A stretch of 62,851 nt of DNA from Myxococcales bacterium (lineage in GTDB: Bacteria; Myxococcota_A; Polyangia; Polyangiales; Ga0077539): NCBI GenBank assembly GCA_030652255.1, contig JAUSAZ010000110.1, positions 1-62,851 of the forward strand, written 5' to 3'. The position numbers and the translations under genes were made by a program. The notes under the pieces are model-generated. The model was not told the DNA's origin, searched no databases, and worked only from the letters and a program-made list of their open reading frames with translations. Shown here one piece after another: positions 8,541 through 17,180 of this stretch (positions within the stretch are counted from its first letter, which is position 1; every line of letters begins with the position of its first letter).

Positions 8541-9140
8541 ATGCCCGACGTCCCCGCAGACTTCCCCGATGCCGTGTCCCGCGCCGTGCTCGACGCCCGC
8601 ACCCGCGCCGTGGCCGCGCGCCCGACGCTGCTCGGCCGGAGCGACCGGCACGACGCCCTCGGCCTCCGCGTGGCGGGGGAGCAGTACGCCATCGCCGCCC
8701 ACGCCGTGCGCGGGGTGGCGGCGGTCTCGCGGCTGACGGCGCTGCCGCACGCGCCGCCGGAGGTCGCCGGGCTCATCGCGCGGGGCGGCGAGATCATCCC
8801 GGCCTTCCACCTGCGGGTGGTGCTGGGGCTCCCGCTCGGCGCGCTCCCGGAGTACGGGCGCATCGTGCTGCTGGGCGAAGGGGCCGACAGCCTCGCGCTG
8901 GTGGTCGACGCGGTGGAGCACCTCGGGCCGATCGAGCCCGACGAGCTGCGCGAGCCGCCGGAGTACGTCGCCCCGTCGGTGCGCGCCTTCCTCCGGGGCA
9001 TCGACCGCCGGGGCATCGCGCTCATCGACCACGCCGCGCTGCTCGCCTCGCCGCGGCTCTTCGTCGAGATCCCCGTCCCCCGCGAGTCGACCCCACGCCC
9101 ACCGCAGCCCACCGCGCCCGCCAGGAAGAACCCCCGATGA
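8541..9140 (+). CDS. cheW: CheW-type coupling protein (second; WspD-like)
   Basis: A 199-residue CheW with about 40 extra N-terminal residues. The domain is seen in LGLRVAGEQYAIAAHAVRGV, PEVAGLIARGGEIIPAFHL and the final RGIALIDHAALL. It ends in a Pro/Lys-rich tail. Two CheW proteins in one operon, the second with an N-terminal extension, is the arrangement of WspB and WspD. It starts 10 nt after cheR and overlaps the receptor gene by 4 nt (ATGA at 9137-9140). Confidence 0.9.
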   Translation: MPDVPADFPDAVSRAVLDARTRAVAARPTLLGRSDRHDALGLRVAGEQYAIAAHAVRGVAAVSRLTALPHAPPEVAGLIARGGEIIPAFHLRVVLGLPLGALPEYGRIVLLGEGADSLALVVDAVEHLGPIEPDELREPPEYVAPSVRAFLRGIDRRGIALIDHAALLASPRLFVEIPVPRESTPRPPQPTAPARKNPR

Positions 9141-10897
9141 GCCCTCCCGCCGCCCACGAGTCCAACATCAAGGGCGCCCTCACGCGGTCGGTGGTCCTCC
9201 CGCTGGCGCTGCTCGGCGTCGTCGGGGCGCTGATGTTCTGGCAGATCGATCGCCTCGTGACCCTCACCGGCTGGGTCGACCACACCGACAAGGTGATCGC
9301 GCAGGCGAGCCACCTGGAGCGCCTCTACATCGACCGCGAGACGGGCGTCCGGGGGTACCTCAACACCGGCGCGCCGGAGTTCCTGGAGCCGTACACCCGG
9401 GCGCAGGCGGTGCTCCCGCGGCTCCTCGCCGAGCAGGCCCGGATGATCGCCGACAACCCCACGCAGCTCCGGCTGCTCGACGAGGCGCGGGGGCTCGGAG
9501 ACGACTGGGACCGCGACTACGGCCGGCCGGCCATCGCCTACCGCGAGCACAACCCCGACAGCTTCAACATGGCGCTCTCCCGCCTCGGCAAGCAGCGGAT
9601 GGACCTGCTCCGGTCGGCGCTGGAGCGCTTCATCCGGGTCGAGGTGACCCAGCGCGACGCGCGCACCGCCGCGGCGCAGTCGGCCACCCGCGTGGTGCAA
9701 TGGACCGGCGGCGCGATGCTCCTCGCCCTCGCGCTCTTCATCGGGGTGTACACCCGGCGCCAGCTGCTCACCGTCTCCGCGGCCTTCGCCGAGTCGCTCG
9801 CGGTGTCGCGCGAGCGCGCGGTCGCCCTCGAGGCCTCCCAGGTCGCCCTCGCGGCCCGGGTGGCGGAGGAGCAGCGGCTCGGGCGCGAGGCGGCCGAGCG
9901 CCGCGATGAGCTCGCCCGCGTGGTCGAGACCTTCGGGGTCTTCATCGACCAGCTGGCGCACGGCGACCTCACGGCCTCGCTCAAGGCCTCCGGCGAGGGC
10001 GAGCTGCGCCAGCTCGGGGAGAACCTCCAGGTCATGGGCCGCGCGCTCCGGGTGATGAACGCGCGGGTCAACGAGGCCGTGGCGTCGCTGTCCGGCGCCA
10101 CCAGCGAGATCATGGCGACCACCCAGGAGCAGAGCGCGAGCGCGACGGAGAGCGCCGCGGCGGTGACCGAGACCGTCGCCACGGTCGACGAGGTGACGCA
10201 GACCTCGCAGCAGACGGCCAGCCACGCCTCGGCGGTGGCCACGGCCTCGCGGCGCAGCCTGGAGGTGTCCGCCTCGGGCCGCCAGGCGGTCGACGAGACC
10301 GTCGGCGCGATGGCCCTGGTGAAGCGCCAGGTGGGCTCCATCGCCGACCGCATCCTCGCCCTCTCCGAGCAGGCGCAGACGGTGGGGCAGATCATCACGA
10401 CGGTGAACGAGATCGCCGAGCAGTCGAACCTGCTCGCGCTCAACGCGGCCATCGAGGCGGCGCGCGCGGGCGAGCACGGCCGCGGCTTCGCGGTCGTCGC
10501 CCAGGAGGTGCGCAGCCTCGCGGAGCAGTCCAAGCGGGCGACGGCGCAGGTGCGGGCCATCCTCGGGGACATCCAGAAGTCCACCGCGGCGGCGGTGCTC
10601 GCCACCGAGGAGGGCGGCAAGGCCGTCACGTCGGCGGTCGACACGGCGCGCGTCGCGGGGGAGCGCATCGACCAGCTCGCGGCGACCATCGCCGACGCGG
10701 CGCGGGCGGCGGAGCTCATCGTGACGGCCACGCAGCAGCAGGTGACGGGCATCGGGCAGATCGCGCAGGCGATGCGGGCCATCGACCAGGCGACGTCGCA
10801 GACCGTGGAGGGCACCCGGCAGTCCGAGCGGGCGGCGCGCGACCTGAGCGGGCTGGCCACGCGGCTGCGGGACGCCATCTCGCAGTACCGGACCTGA
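9137..10897 (+). CDS. Methyl-accepting chemotaxis protein with CHASE3-like sensor (WspA-like position)
   Basis: The 586-residue receptor has a first membrane helix at about residues 14-33 and a periplasmic domain with YIDRETGVRGYLNTG, a CHASE3 signature. A second helix at about 188-207 is followed by a HAMP-like region and a long coiled-coil signalling domain. The hairpin tip is nearly canonical: NEIAEQSNLLALNAAIEAAR with GRGFAVVAQEVRSLAEQS. CHASE3 senses unknown small ligands or envelope state. It lies between the second CheW and CheA, which follows after 5 nt, so it is the cognate receptor. No C-terminal CheR-docking pentapeptide is seen. Confidence 0.95.
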   Translation: MSPPAAHESNIKGALTRSVVLPLALLGVVGALMFWQIDRLVTLTGWVDHTDKVIAQASHLERLYIDRETGVRGYLNTGAPEFLEPYTRAQAVLPRLLAEQARMIADNPTQLRLLDEARGLGDDWDRDYGRPAIAYREHNPDSFNMALSRLGKQRMDLLRSALERFIRVEVTQRDARTAAAQSATRVVQWTGGAMLLALALFIGVYTRRQLLTVSAAFAESLAVSRERAVALEASQVALAARVAEEQRLGREAAERRDELARVVETFGVFIDQLAHGDLTASLKASGEGELRQLGENLQVMGRALRVMNARVNEAVASLSGATSEIMATTQEQSASATESAAAVTETVATVDEVTQTSQQTASHASAVATASRRSLEVSASGRQAVDETVGAMALVKRQVGSIADRILALSEQAQTVGQIITTVNEIAEQSNLLALNAAIEAARAGEHGRGFAVVAQEVRSLAEQSKRATAQVRAILGDIQKSTAAAVLATEEGGKAVTSAVDTARVAGERIDQLAATIADAARAAELIVTATQQQVTGIGQIAQAMRAIDQATSQTVEGTRQSERAARDLSGLATRLRDAISQYRT

Positions 10898-10902
10898 CGT
10901 CG

Positions 10903-13107
10903 GTGGCCGAGAGGGACGACATCCTCGCGGACCTCCGCGGCGTCTTCCGCGACGAGCTCGACGACCAGGTGGGCAACCTGGAGCGAGCGTCGCTGGTGCT
11001 CGCGCGGGAGGGCGCCGACGCCGAGGCCCGGGCGGCCGCGGTGGCGGAGGTGTTTCGCGCCGTGCACAGCTTGAAGGGCGCGGCGCGCGCGGTGGGCTAC
11101 GAGCCGCTCGAGCGCTTCCTCCACGCCGTCGAGACGCGCCTCGGGTCGGCGCGGCGCAGCGAGGCGCCGGACCTCCCGGCGGTGTCCGCCGACACGGAGG
11201 TCACCCTCGGGGCGCTCCGGGCCTGCGCGGCGTCGCTCGGAGAGGGGGTCGCCCCCGACGACGCGGCGCTGGCCGGGGCCCGGCGTGCGCTCCAGGCCCC
11301 GAGGGCCGCGGCCGTGACGATGACCCCGACGGCCGCGCCGCCCACGGCGCCGGTGGCGCCCGCCATGCCCTCCGCGGCGACGGCGGCGCCCGAGACGCTG
11401 CGGGTCTCCTCCGCCCGGCTGGCCGGCCTCTTCGCCGCCGCGGAGGACCTCGCCTCGCTCGTGGCGCGCCACGGGGACGCCTCGCGCAACCTGGACTCGC
11501 TGGAGCAGCGCCTGCTCGAGGTGCGCAACGACCTCCGGCGCGCGCAGCAGCAGGTGCGGGCCCAGGAGTCCGGCGGGGCCGACGAGGCCGCGCGCGCGCT
11601 CGACCGGGGCGTGGTGACCCTCCAGACCATCGTGGGGTGGGTGGCCGACCGCCGCGGCCGGGAGGACCTCTCCTGGCGCTCGCTCGCCGCCGCCGCGGGC
11701 GACCTGCTCACCCGCTCGCGCGACCTCCGGGTGGTGCCCATGGCGACGCTGTCGCCGCTGCTGGAGCGGGCCGCGCTCGACGCGGCGGCGGGCCTCGGGC
11801 GGCGGGTGGAGTTCGTGATGGAGGCCGACCTCCCGGAGCTCGACCGCCGGGTGCTCGACGGGCTGCGCGAGCCGCTGATGCACCTCGTGCGCAACGCCGT
11901 CGACCACGGCATCGAGGGGCCCGAGGCGCGCGCCGCGGCGGGCAAGGCGCCGGTCGGGCGGGTGCGCATCGCGGCCGCGGTGGCGGGCCGCGACGTGCGC
12001 GTGGTGGTGGAGGACGACGGCCGGGGCATCGACCCCGACGCGGTGCTCGCCGCCGCGCGGGCGCGAGGGATGGACGCCGGCGTGGGGCGCACCCCGCAGG
12101 ACGCCCTCGCGGTGATCTTCGAGCCTGGCTTCAGCACCCGCGCGGAGGTGACGGCGATCTCGGGCCGCGGCGTGGGGCTCGACGTCGTGCGGATGCGGGT
12201 CGCGCAGATGCACGGCCGCGTCGAGGTGGAGAGCGAGCGCGGCCGCGGCGCGCGCTTCACGCTCACCGTCCCGCTCGACCTCAGCGTGATGCGCGGCGTG
12301 GTGGTGCGGGTGCGGGACGCGCGCGCGGTGATCGTCTCGACGGTGGTCGCGGGCCTGCGGCGGGTGGCGGCCTCGGAGCTGCGCACCCTCGAGGGCCACC
12401 TCTACCTGGAGCACGACGGCGCGCTGCTGCCGCTCGCGGACCTCGACGAGACCCTCGGGTTCGCCCCGGCGACGGCGACGGCGCGGCCGGACGGGGCGCG
12501 GGCGCCGTGCGTGATCCTGGCCGTGGGCGAGCGCCGGGTGGCCTTCCGCGTCGACGCGCTGCTCGAGGAGCGCGAGGTGGTGGTGAAGCCCCTCAACGCC
12601 CGGGTGCGGCGCTCGGCCTTCGTGTCCGGCGCCGCGGTGTTCGGCGACGGCGAGGTGGTGATCGTGCTGGACGCGGCGGACCTCACGCGCATCGCGCGGC
12701 CCGCGGCGAGCGGCGACCCGGGGGCCCGGCCGCGCGCGGCCCGGCGGCGGGTGCTGGTGGTCGACGACTCGGTCACCACCCGGCAGCTGGAGCGCACCAT
12801 CCTGGAGTCCGCCGGGTACCACGTCACCGTCGCGGCGGACGGGCAGGCGGCGTGGGACCTCCTCGCCGCCGACGAGCGCTTCGACGCCGTGGTCTCGGAC
12901 GTGGAGATGCCGCGGCTCGACGGGTTCCAGCTGCTGTCGCGGGTGCGGTCGACCGCGCGCCTCGCGGGGCTTCCGGTGCTACTGGTGACCGCCCTCGCGC
13001 AGCCCGCCGACCAGCAGCGCGCGCTCGACCTCGGCGCGAGCGCCTACGTCGTGAAGAGCCGCTTCGACCAGGACGAGCTCCTGGAGACCCTCGAACAGCT
13101 GCTCTAG
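10903..13107 (+). CDS. cheA: CheA histidine kinase fused to a receiver domain (WspE-like)
   Basis: The 734-residue hybrid kinase has an N-terminal HPt domain with the phosphorylated histidine H55 (AVHSLKGAARAVG), an Ala/Pro-rich linker, dimerisation helices and an HATPase domain with N box HLVRNAVDHGIE, G boxes DDGRGID and GRGVGLDVV, and FEPGFSTR. A CheW-like domain and a C-terminal receiver follow, the latter beginning VLVVDDSVTTRQLE with phosphoacceptor D666 (SDVEMP). No distinct P2 domain is apparent. CheA-REC is the WspE architecture, where the receiver can act as phosphate sink or relay. A GTG at 10903, five bases after the receptor stop, is the start. Confidence 0.95.
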   Translation: MAERDDILADLRGVFRDELDDQVGNLERASLVLAREGADAEARAAAVAEVFRAVHSLKGAARAVGYEPLERFLHAVETRLGSARRSEAPDLPAVSADTEVTLGALRACAASLGEGVAPDDAALAGARRALQAPRAAAVTMTPTAAPPTAPVAPAMPSAATAAPETLRVSSARLAGLFAAAEDLASLVARHGDASRNLDSLEQRLLEVRNDLRRAQQQVRAQESGGADEAARALDRGVVTLQTIVGWVADRRGREDLSWRSLAAAAGDLLTRSRDLRVVPMATLSPLLERAALDAAAGLGRRVEFVMEADLPELDRRVLDGLREPLMHLVRNAVDHGIEGPEARAAAGKAPVGRVRIAAAVAGRDVRVVVEDDGRGIDPDAVLAAARARGMDAGVGRTPQDALAVIFEPGFSTRAEVTAISGRGVGLDVVRMRVAQMHGRVEVESERGRGARFTLTVPLDLSVMRGVVVRVRDARAVIVSTVVAGLRRVAASELRTLEGHLYLEHDGALLPLADLDETLGFAPATATARPDGARAPCVILAVGERRVAFRVDALLEEREVVVKPLNARVRRSAFVSGAAVFGDGEVVIVLDAADLTRIARPAASGDPGARPRAARRRVLVVDDSVTTRQLERTILESAGYHVTVAADGQAAWDLLAADERFDAVVSDVEMPRLDGFQLLSRVRSTARLAGLPVLLVTALAQPADQQRALDLGASAYVVKSRFDQDELLETLEQLL

Positions 13108-13163
13108 GCCCCCCCCCCCCTCCGGGGCTGCGAGCGACCCGAATCCCCCTGGACTGGAGACCG

Positions 13164-14207
13164 ATGGACCCCGCGAAGCTCAGACTGGTGATCGTCAACG
13201 ACTCCGCCACGATCCGCGCGGCGCTGCGCCGGGCCTTCGCGGGCATCCCCGACGTCGAGGTCGTGGGCGAGGCGAAGGACGGCGCCGAGGCCGTGAAGGT
13301 CGTCGCCGAGCGCCGGCCCTCCGTGGTGGTGATGGACATCGTGATGCCCGTGATGGACGGCTACGCCGCCACCCGGCAGATCATGGCCACCTGCCCGACG
13401 CCCATCGTGCTGGTGTCGTCGGTGGTCAACCCCCGGGACGCCCACGTGGCGATGGAGGCCCTCCGCTCGGGGGCGCTCGCCATCGTCGAGGCGCTCCCGG
13501 CGATCACCGACCCGCGGTACGAGCTCCGCCGCGAGGCGCTGCTGCACACGCTCCGCTCGATGTCCCTTGTGCGCCTCGACCGCTTCCGCTCCTCCCCCGC
13601 CGCCGCCGCCCCCGCCGCGCCGCCGCTGCTCGGCGCCGACCGCGGGGTCGCGGCCATCGGCATCGCGGCGTCGACCGGCGGGCCCAACGCCGTCGTCGAG
13701 CTGCTGCGATTGCTGCCGCCGGGGGTCATGCCGCCGCTGCTCATCGTGCAGCACATCGCCCGCGGCTTCGCCGAGGGCTTCGCGCGGTGGATCACCGAGG
13801 CCAGCGGGCACCACGCGGCGGTGGCCGTCGACCACGCCCCGGCGGCGCGCGGCGAGGTGTACATCGCGCCGGACGACCGCTACCTCGGGCTCGACGCCTC
13901 GATGCGGATCGTCGTGAGCGACACCCCGCAGGTGGGGCTCTTCCGCCCGTCGGGCAACTACCTGTTCGAGTCGCTGGCCCGCGCGCTCGGGCACCGGGCC
14001 CGCGGGGTGGTGCTCACGGGCATGGGCGACGACGGCGCCGACGGGGCGGTGGCCCTGCGCCGCAGCGGCGGCCGGGTGGCCGCGCAGGACGAGGCCACCT
14101 CGGTGGTGTACGGGATGCCCCGCGCGGCCCTCGAGCGCGGCGGCGCCGACGTCGTGCTCCCCCTCTTGCAGATCCCCGCGTGGCTCTGCGGACAGAGCGC
14201 CGTCTGA
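13164..14207 (+). CDS. cheB: CheB protein-glutamate methylesterase (WspF-like)
   Basis: The 347-residue protein has an N-terminal receiver (phosphoacceptor D58 in VVMDIVMPVMDG), an Ala/Pro-rich linker near residues 138-150 and a C-terminal methylesterase. The catalytic triad is intact: S170 in ASTGGP, H197 in VQHIARGF and D290 in TGMGDDG. It demethylates or deamidates receptor glutamates and in Wsp systems resets the array. The first receiver acid pair reads ND (N12-D13) instead of DD or ED, a small oddity. A 56-bp spacer separates it from cheA and contains a run of ten C (13109-13118). Its stop overlaps the next start by one base. Confidence 0.94.
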   Translation: MDPAKLRLVIVNDSATIRAALRRAFAGIPDVEVVGEAKDGAEAVKVVAERRPSVVVMDIVMPVMDGYAATRQIMATCPTPIVLVSSVVNPRDAHVAMEALRSGALAIVEALPAITDPRYELRREALLHTLRSMSLVRLDRFRSSPAAAAPAAPPLLGADRGVAAIGIAASTGGPNAVVELLRLLPPGVMPPLLIVQHIARGFAEGFARWITEASGHHAAVAVDHAPAARGEVYIAPDDRYLGLDASMRIVVSDTPQVGLFRPSGNYLFESLARALGHRARGVVLTGMGDDGADGAVALRRSGGRVAAQDEATSVVYGMPRAALERGGADVVLPLLQIPAWLCGQSAV

Positions 14208-15937
14208 TGCGCGTCGTCATCGTCGAGGACAGCCGCACGCAGGCCCGGCAGCTCGCCGGGGTGCTCGCCCGCGAGGGCTTCGAGGTCGTGGTCTGCCGCG
14301 ACGGCGAGTCGGGCCTCGCGGAGTGCCTCGCCGCGCCGCCCGCGGTGGTGGTGAGCGACATCGTGATGCCGGGCATCGACGGCTTCGAGGTGTGCCGGCG
14401 GCTCAAGGCGAGCGACGCCACCCGGGACGTCCCGGTGATGCTGCTCACCTCCCTGGCCGACCCGACGGACGTCGTGCGCGCGCTCGCCGCGGGGGCCGAC
14501 AACTTCCTCACGAAGCCCTACGACGACGCGCAGCTCATCGCCCGGGTGCGACGCCTGGTAGACCGCCGCGCCGAGCCCGCGGGGCCGCCGGTGGTGGAGG
14601 TGCGCGGGCAGTCCTTCGAGATCCTGTCGCGGCCCGCGCAGGTGCTCGACGTGCTGGTGTCCTCGCTGGAGGCGGTCACCGCGCGCAACGGCGAGCTCGA
14701 GCAGAGCCGCGCGCTCGCGGAGGGGGCGCTCGCCACCGCCGAGCGGCGGGCGCAGCAGCTCCGCGGGCTCACCGACGCCTCGCTGGCGATCAACTCCGCG
14801 GGCACCCTGGCCGCGGCCCTGGAGGTGGTGACCGCGCAGGCGCGGCTGCTGGTGGACGCCCAGCTGGCCGTGACCAGCCTGCTGGCGGCGCCGGACTGGT
14901 CGGACTCGAATTCCACGGTGTCCGTCTCGGAGCCCTACGGGGTGCACCGCGCGGGCTGCGTTCGGCCCGACGAGGAGGGCTACTGCGCGGCGGTGCTGGA
15001 GACCCGGCGCCCGCTCCGGGTCACCCGCGCGACCCTGGAGGTACACCCCGCGTGGTCCGCGGCGGTCGGGGCGCGGCCGCCGCTGCGGGGCTGGCTGGGG
15101 GCGCCGCTCATCGGTCGCGACGGCGCGACGCTGGGGCTCATCCACCTCTGCGACCGCACCGAAGGGGACTTCTCCGAGTCCGACGAGGCGGTGCTCGCGC
15201 AGCTCGCGCAGACCGCGTCGGTGGCCATCGAGAACGCCCGGCTCTACGAGCAGACGCGGCAGGCGGTGAAGGTGCGCGACGAGGTGGTGGCGGTGGTCTC
15301 GCACGACCTGCGCAACCCCCTCAACGCGCTGATCATGGCGGCGGCGATGGCCGAGCGGCAGCCCGACGACGTCACGGCGGTGCGCGCCCGGCTGGCGGTG
15401 ATCCGCCGCTCCGCCGAGCGGATGAACCGCCTGATCGGCGACCTGCTCGACGTGACGCGCATCGACGCGGGCAACCTGGTGCTGGAGCGCGAGCCGCTCG
15501 TCGTCGCGGCGCTGATCGACGAGGTGGTGCAGACGCAGCGGGCGCTGGCCGAGGCGCACTCGCTCACGCTGCGGGCCGAGGTGCCCGCCGGGCTGCCGAG
15601 CATCGTGGGCGACCGCGACCGGCTCTTCCAGGTGTTCGCCAACCTGCTGGGCAACGCGGTGAAGTTCACCCCGCCCGGCGGGCGCATCGTGGTGGGCGCG
15701 GCGCTCTCGGGCGCGCAGGTGCGGATCACGGTCTCGGACACCGGGCCCGGCATCGCGCCGGAGCACCTGCCGCACGTCTTCAACCGCTTCTGGCAGGACC
15801 GCCGCACGGCGGGGCAGGGGACGGGGCTGGGCCTCTCGATCGTGAAGGGCATCGTCGAGGCCCACGGCGGCGAGGTCGCGGTGGAGAGCGTGCCCGACGA
15901 AGGGACGACCTTCTCGTTCACGCTCCCCGCGGCGTGA
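14207..15937 (+). CDS. REC-GAF-HisKA-HATPase hybrid sensor kinase in the WspR position
   Basis: The 576-residue protein has an N-terminal receiver (D51 in VVSDIVMPGIDG, conserved K in TKPYDDAQL), a short coiled coil, a GAF domain at about residues 190-345, a HisKA dimerisation domain with H366 (VVSHDLRNPLNALI) and an HATPase domain with GNAVKFTPPGG, DTGPGIAPEHL and GTGLGLSIVKGIVEAHGG. It has no membrane segment, so it is cytosolic. The ATG overlaps the cheB stop, placing it in the operon. It most likely takes phosphate from CheA on its receiver and relays a signal through its own kinase, but no downstream regulator follows. In Wsp systems this position holds a GGDEF response regulator. Confidence 0.94.
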   Translation: MRVVIVEDSRTQARQLAGVLAREGFEVVVCRDGESGLAECLAAPPAVVVSDIVMPGIDGFEVCRRLKASDATRDVPVMLLTSLADPTDVVRALAAGADNFLTKPYDDAQLIARVRRLVDRRAEPAGPPVVEVRGQSFEILSRPAQVLDVLVSSLEAVTARNGELEQSRALAEGALATAERRAQQLRGLTDASLAINSAGTLAAALEVVTAQARLLVDAQLAVTSLLAAPDWSDSNSTVSVSEPYGVHRAGCVRPDEEGYCAAVLETRRPLRVTRATLEVHPAWSAAVGARPPLRGWLGAPLIGRDGATLGLIHLCDRTEGDFSESDEAVLAQLAQTASVAIENARLYEQTRQAVKVRDEVVAVVSHDLRNPLNALIMAAAMAERQPDDVTAVRARLAVIRRSAERMNRLIGDLLDVTRIDAGNLVLEREPLVVAALIDEVVQTQRALAEAHSLTLRAEVPAGLPSIVGDRDRLFQVFANLLGNAVKFTPPGGRIVVGAALSGAQVRITVSDTGPGIAPEHLPHVFNRFWQDRRTAGQGTGLGLSIVKGIVEAHGGEVAVESVPDEGTTFSFTLPAA

Positions 15938-15941
15938 GCGG

Positions 15942-17036
15942 TCAGCGCGGGAGCGAGCGCTGCTCGGCGAGGCGGTCGTAGTGCCGGTACCCGAGGCTGT
16001 GCAGGGCGCTCGCCGGCGCGAGGGCGATGTCCACCAGGGTCTTGAGGTCGTAGGTGCCGGCGAGCACCGGGGGGGAGTACGCGCGCACGGTCTCCGCGGT
16101 GCGGAAGGGCCCGAGCGGCGTCAGCACCTGGTGCGGGTGCAGGTGGACGAAGTGCGCCGAGGAGAGCCGCGCGTAGCCCGGCGACTTCGGGGCCGTGATG
16201 ACGTGCGGCGTCGCCTGGAAGGTGCCGCCGGTGAGGATCTCCCACTGCTGGCCCACCTGGGCGACGAGGCAGCCCGCCGGGGCGGCGCCGCGCACCTTGC
16301 GGCCCGCGGGGTGCGCCGCGGTGGCGCGGGTGCGGAGGTAGAGCCCGCTGTCGGGGTCCGGCGGCGGGCAGCGCTGGCCGCTCGGGTCGATGAAGCGCCC
16401 GCCCGGCAGGAGCGTGAGGAGGTTGAAGTCCGTGTGCTCCTCGCCCCAGAGCACGCCCTGCTCGACCTGCTCGGGGGTGAGGGGGATGTAGCGCAGCGCG
16501 CGGGTGACGTGCGGCGCGCCGTCGATGCGGCTGGTGAAGGTGTCCTCGGTGAGCCCGAGCGCGAGGGCGGCGCCGCGGAGCAGCTCCTGCCCGACGCCGT
16601 GGAGGGCGCGGCCCATGGCGGTGTAGACCTCGGCGAAGCGGGGGTCGTCGGGCCAGACGTTGTCGGCGCAGATCTCCGGGTGCTCGGTCTTGCACTCCGG
16701 GTCGAGGGGCATCGCCGCGGCGAAGTAGCACTCCTTGAAATCGGGCTGGCCCCCGCCCGCGACGGCCTGCTCGGTGTTGGGGGGCGTCCACCCGCGCTGG
16801 TACCAGATGTCGGGGCGGGCGAAGGGGCGCTTGGCCGCCTCGGGCTGCGCCGTGAAGCGCGTGAAGGCGTCGTAGAAGGCGTCGAGGGACTCCGGCGCGA
16901 TGCCGTGCCCGCGCACGTAGACCAGGCCGTAGGCGCCGAAGCCTTCGCGGATCGCGGCGCAGGCGGCGTCGCGGCGGGGGCCGTCGGCGCGGAGGTCGTC
17001 GAGGTCGACCGTGGGAATGGCGAGGTCCTGGCTCAT
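15942..17036 (-). CDS. 2-oxoglutarate/Fe(II)-dependent oxygenase, isopenicillin N synthase-like
   Basis: The 364-residue protein has an N-terminal DIOX_N-like segment (IPTVDLDDL, YGLVYVRGHGI) and a 2OG-Fe(II) core. The facial triad is H201-x-D203 (EEHTDFNLL) with H278 (ATPHVI), and R290 (GYARLSS) is the likely 2-oxoglutarate anchor. Such enzymes hydroxylate, desaturate or cyclise small molecules; the substrate is unknown. The ATG at 17036 has GGAG about 9 nt upstream, which decides the start. It converges on the sensor kinase with a 4-bp gap, and it is divergent from the glutaredoxin fusion, sharing a 144-bp upstream region. Confidence 0.9.
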   Translation of the reverse strand: MSQDLAIPTVDLDDLRADGPRRDAACAAIREGFGAYGLVYVRGHGIAPESLDAFYDAFTRFTAQPEAAKRPFARPDIWYQRGWTPPNTEQAVAGGGQPDFKECYFAAAMPLDPECKTEHPEICADNVWPDDPRFAEVYTAMGRALHGVGQELLRGAALALGLTEDTFTSRIDGAPHVTRALRYIPLTPEQVEQGVLWGEEHTDFNLLTLLPGGRFIDPSGQRCPPPDPDSGLYLRTRATAAHPAGRKVRGAAPAGCLVAQVGQQWEILTGGTFQATPHVITAPKSPGYARLSSAHFVHLHPHQVLTPLGPFRTAETVRAYSPPVLAGTYDLKTLVDIALAPASALHSLGYRHYDRLAEQRSLPR

Positions 17037-17180
17037 GCGTGAAAACTCCGGTGGGCGTAAGACGGCGGAGGGGTGTGGATATGACCGCCGCTCGGTGGCA
17101 TTGGTTACCCGCGAAGCGCCGCGGTCGTCCACCGTGTGTTGCGCCCGATGACGTGATCCCAGCCCCGAGGAATTACCTGC

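Noticed and set aside
13109..13163. Small gene or RNA between cheA and cheB
   Set aside because: The 56-bp spacer only holds a poly-C tract and the cheB leader.
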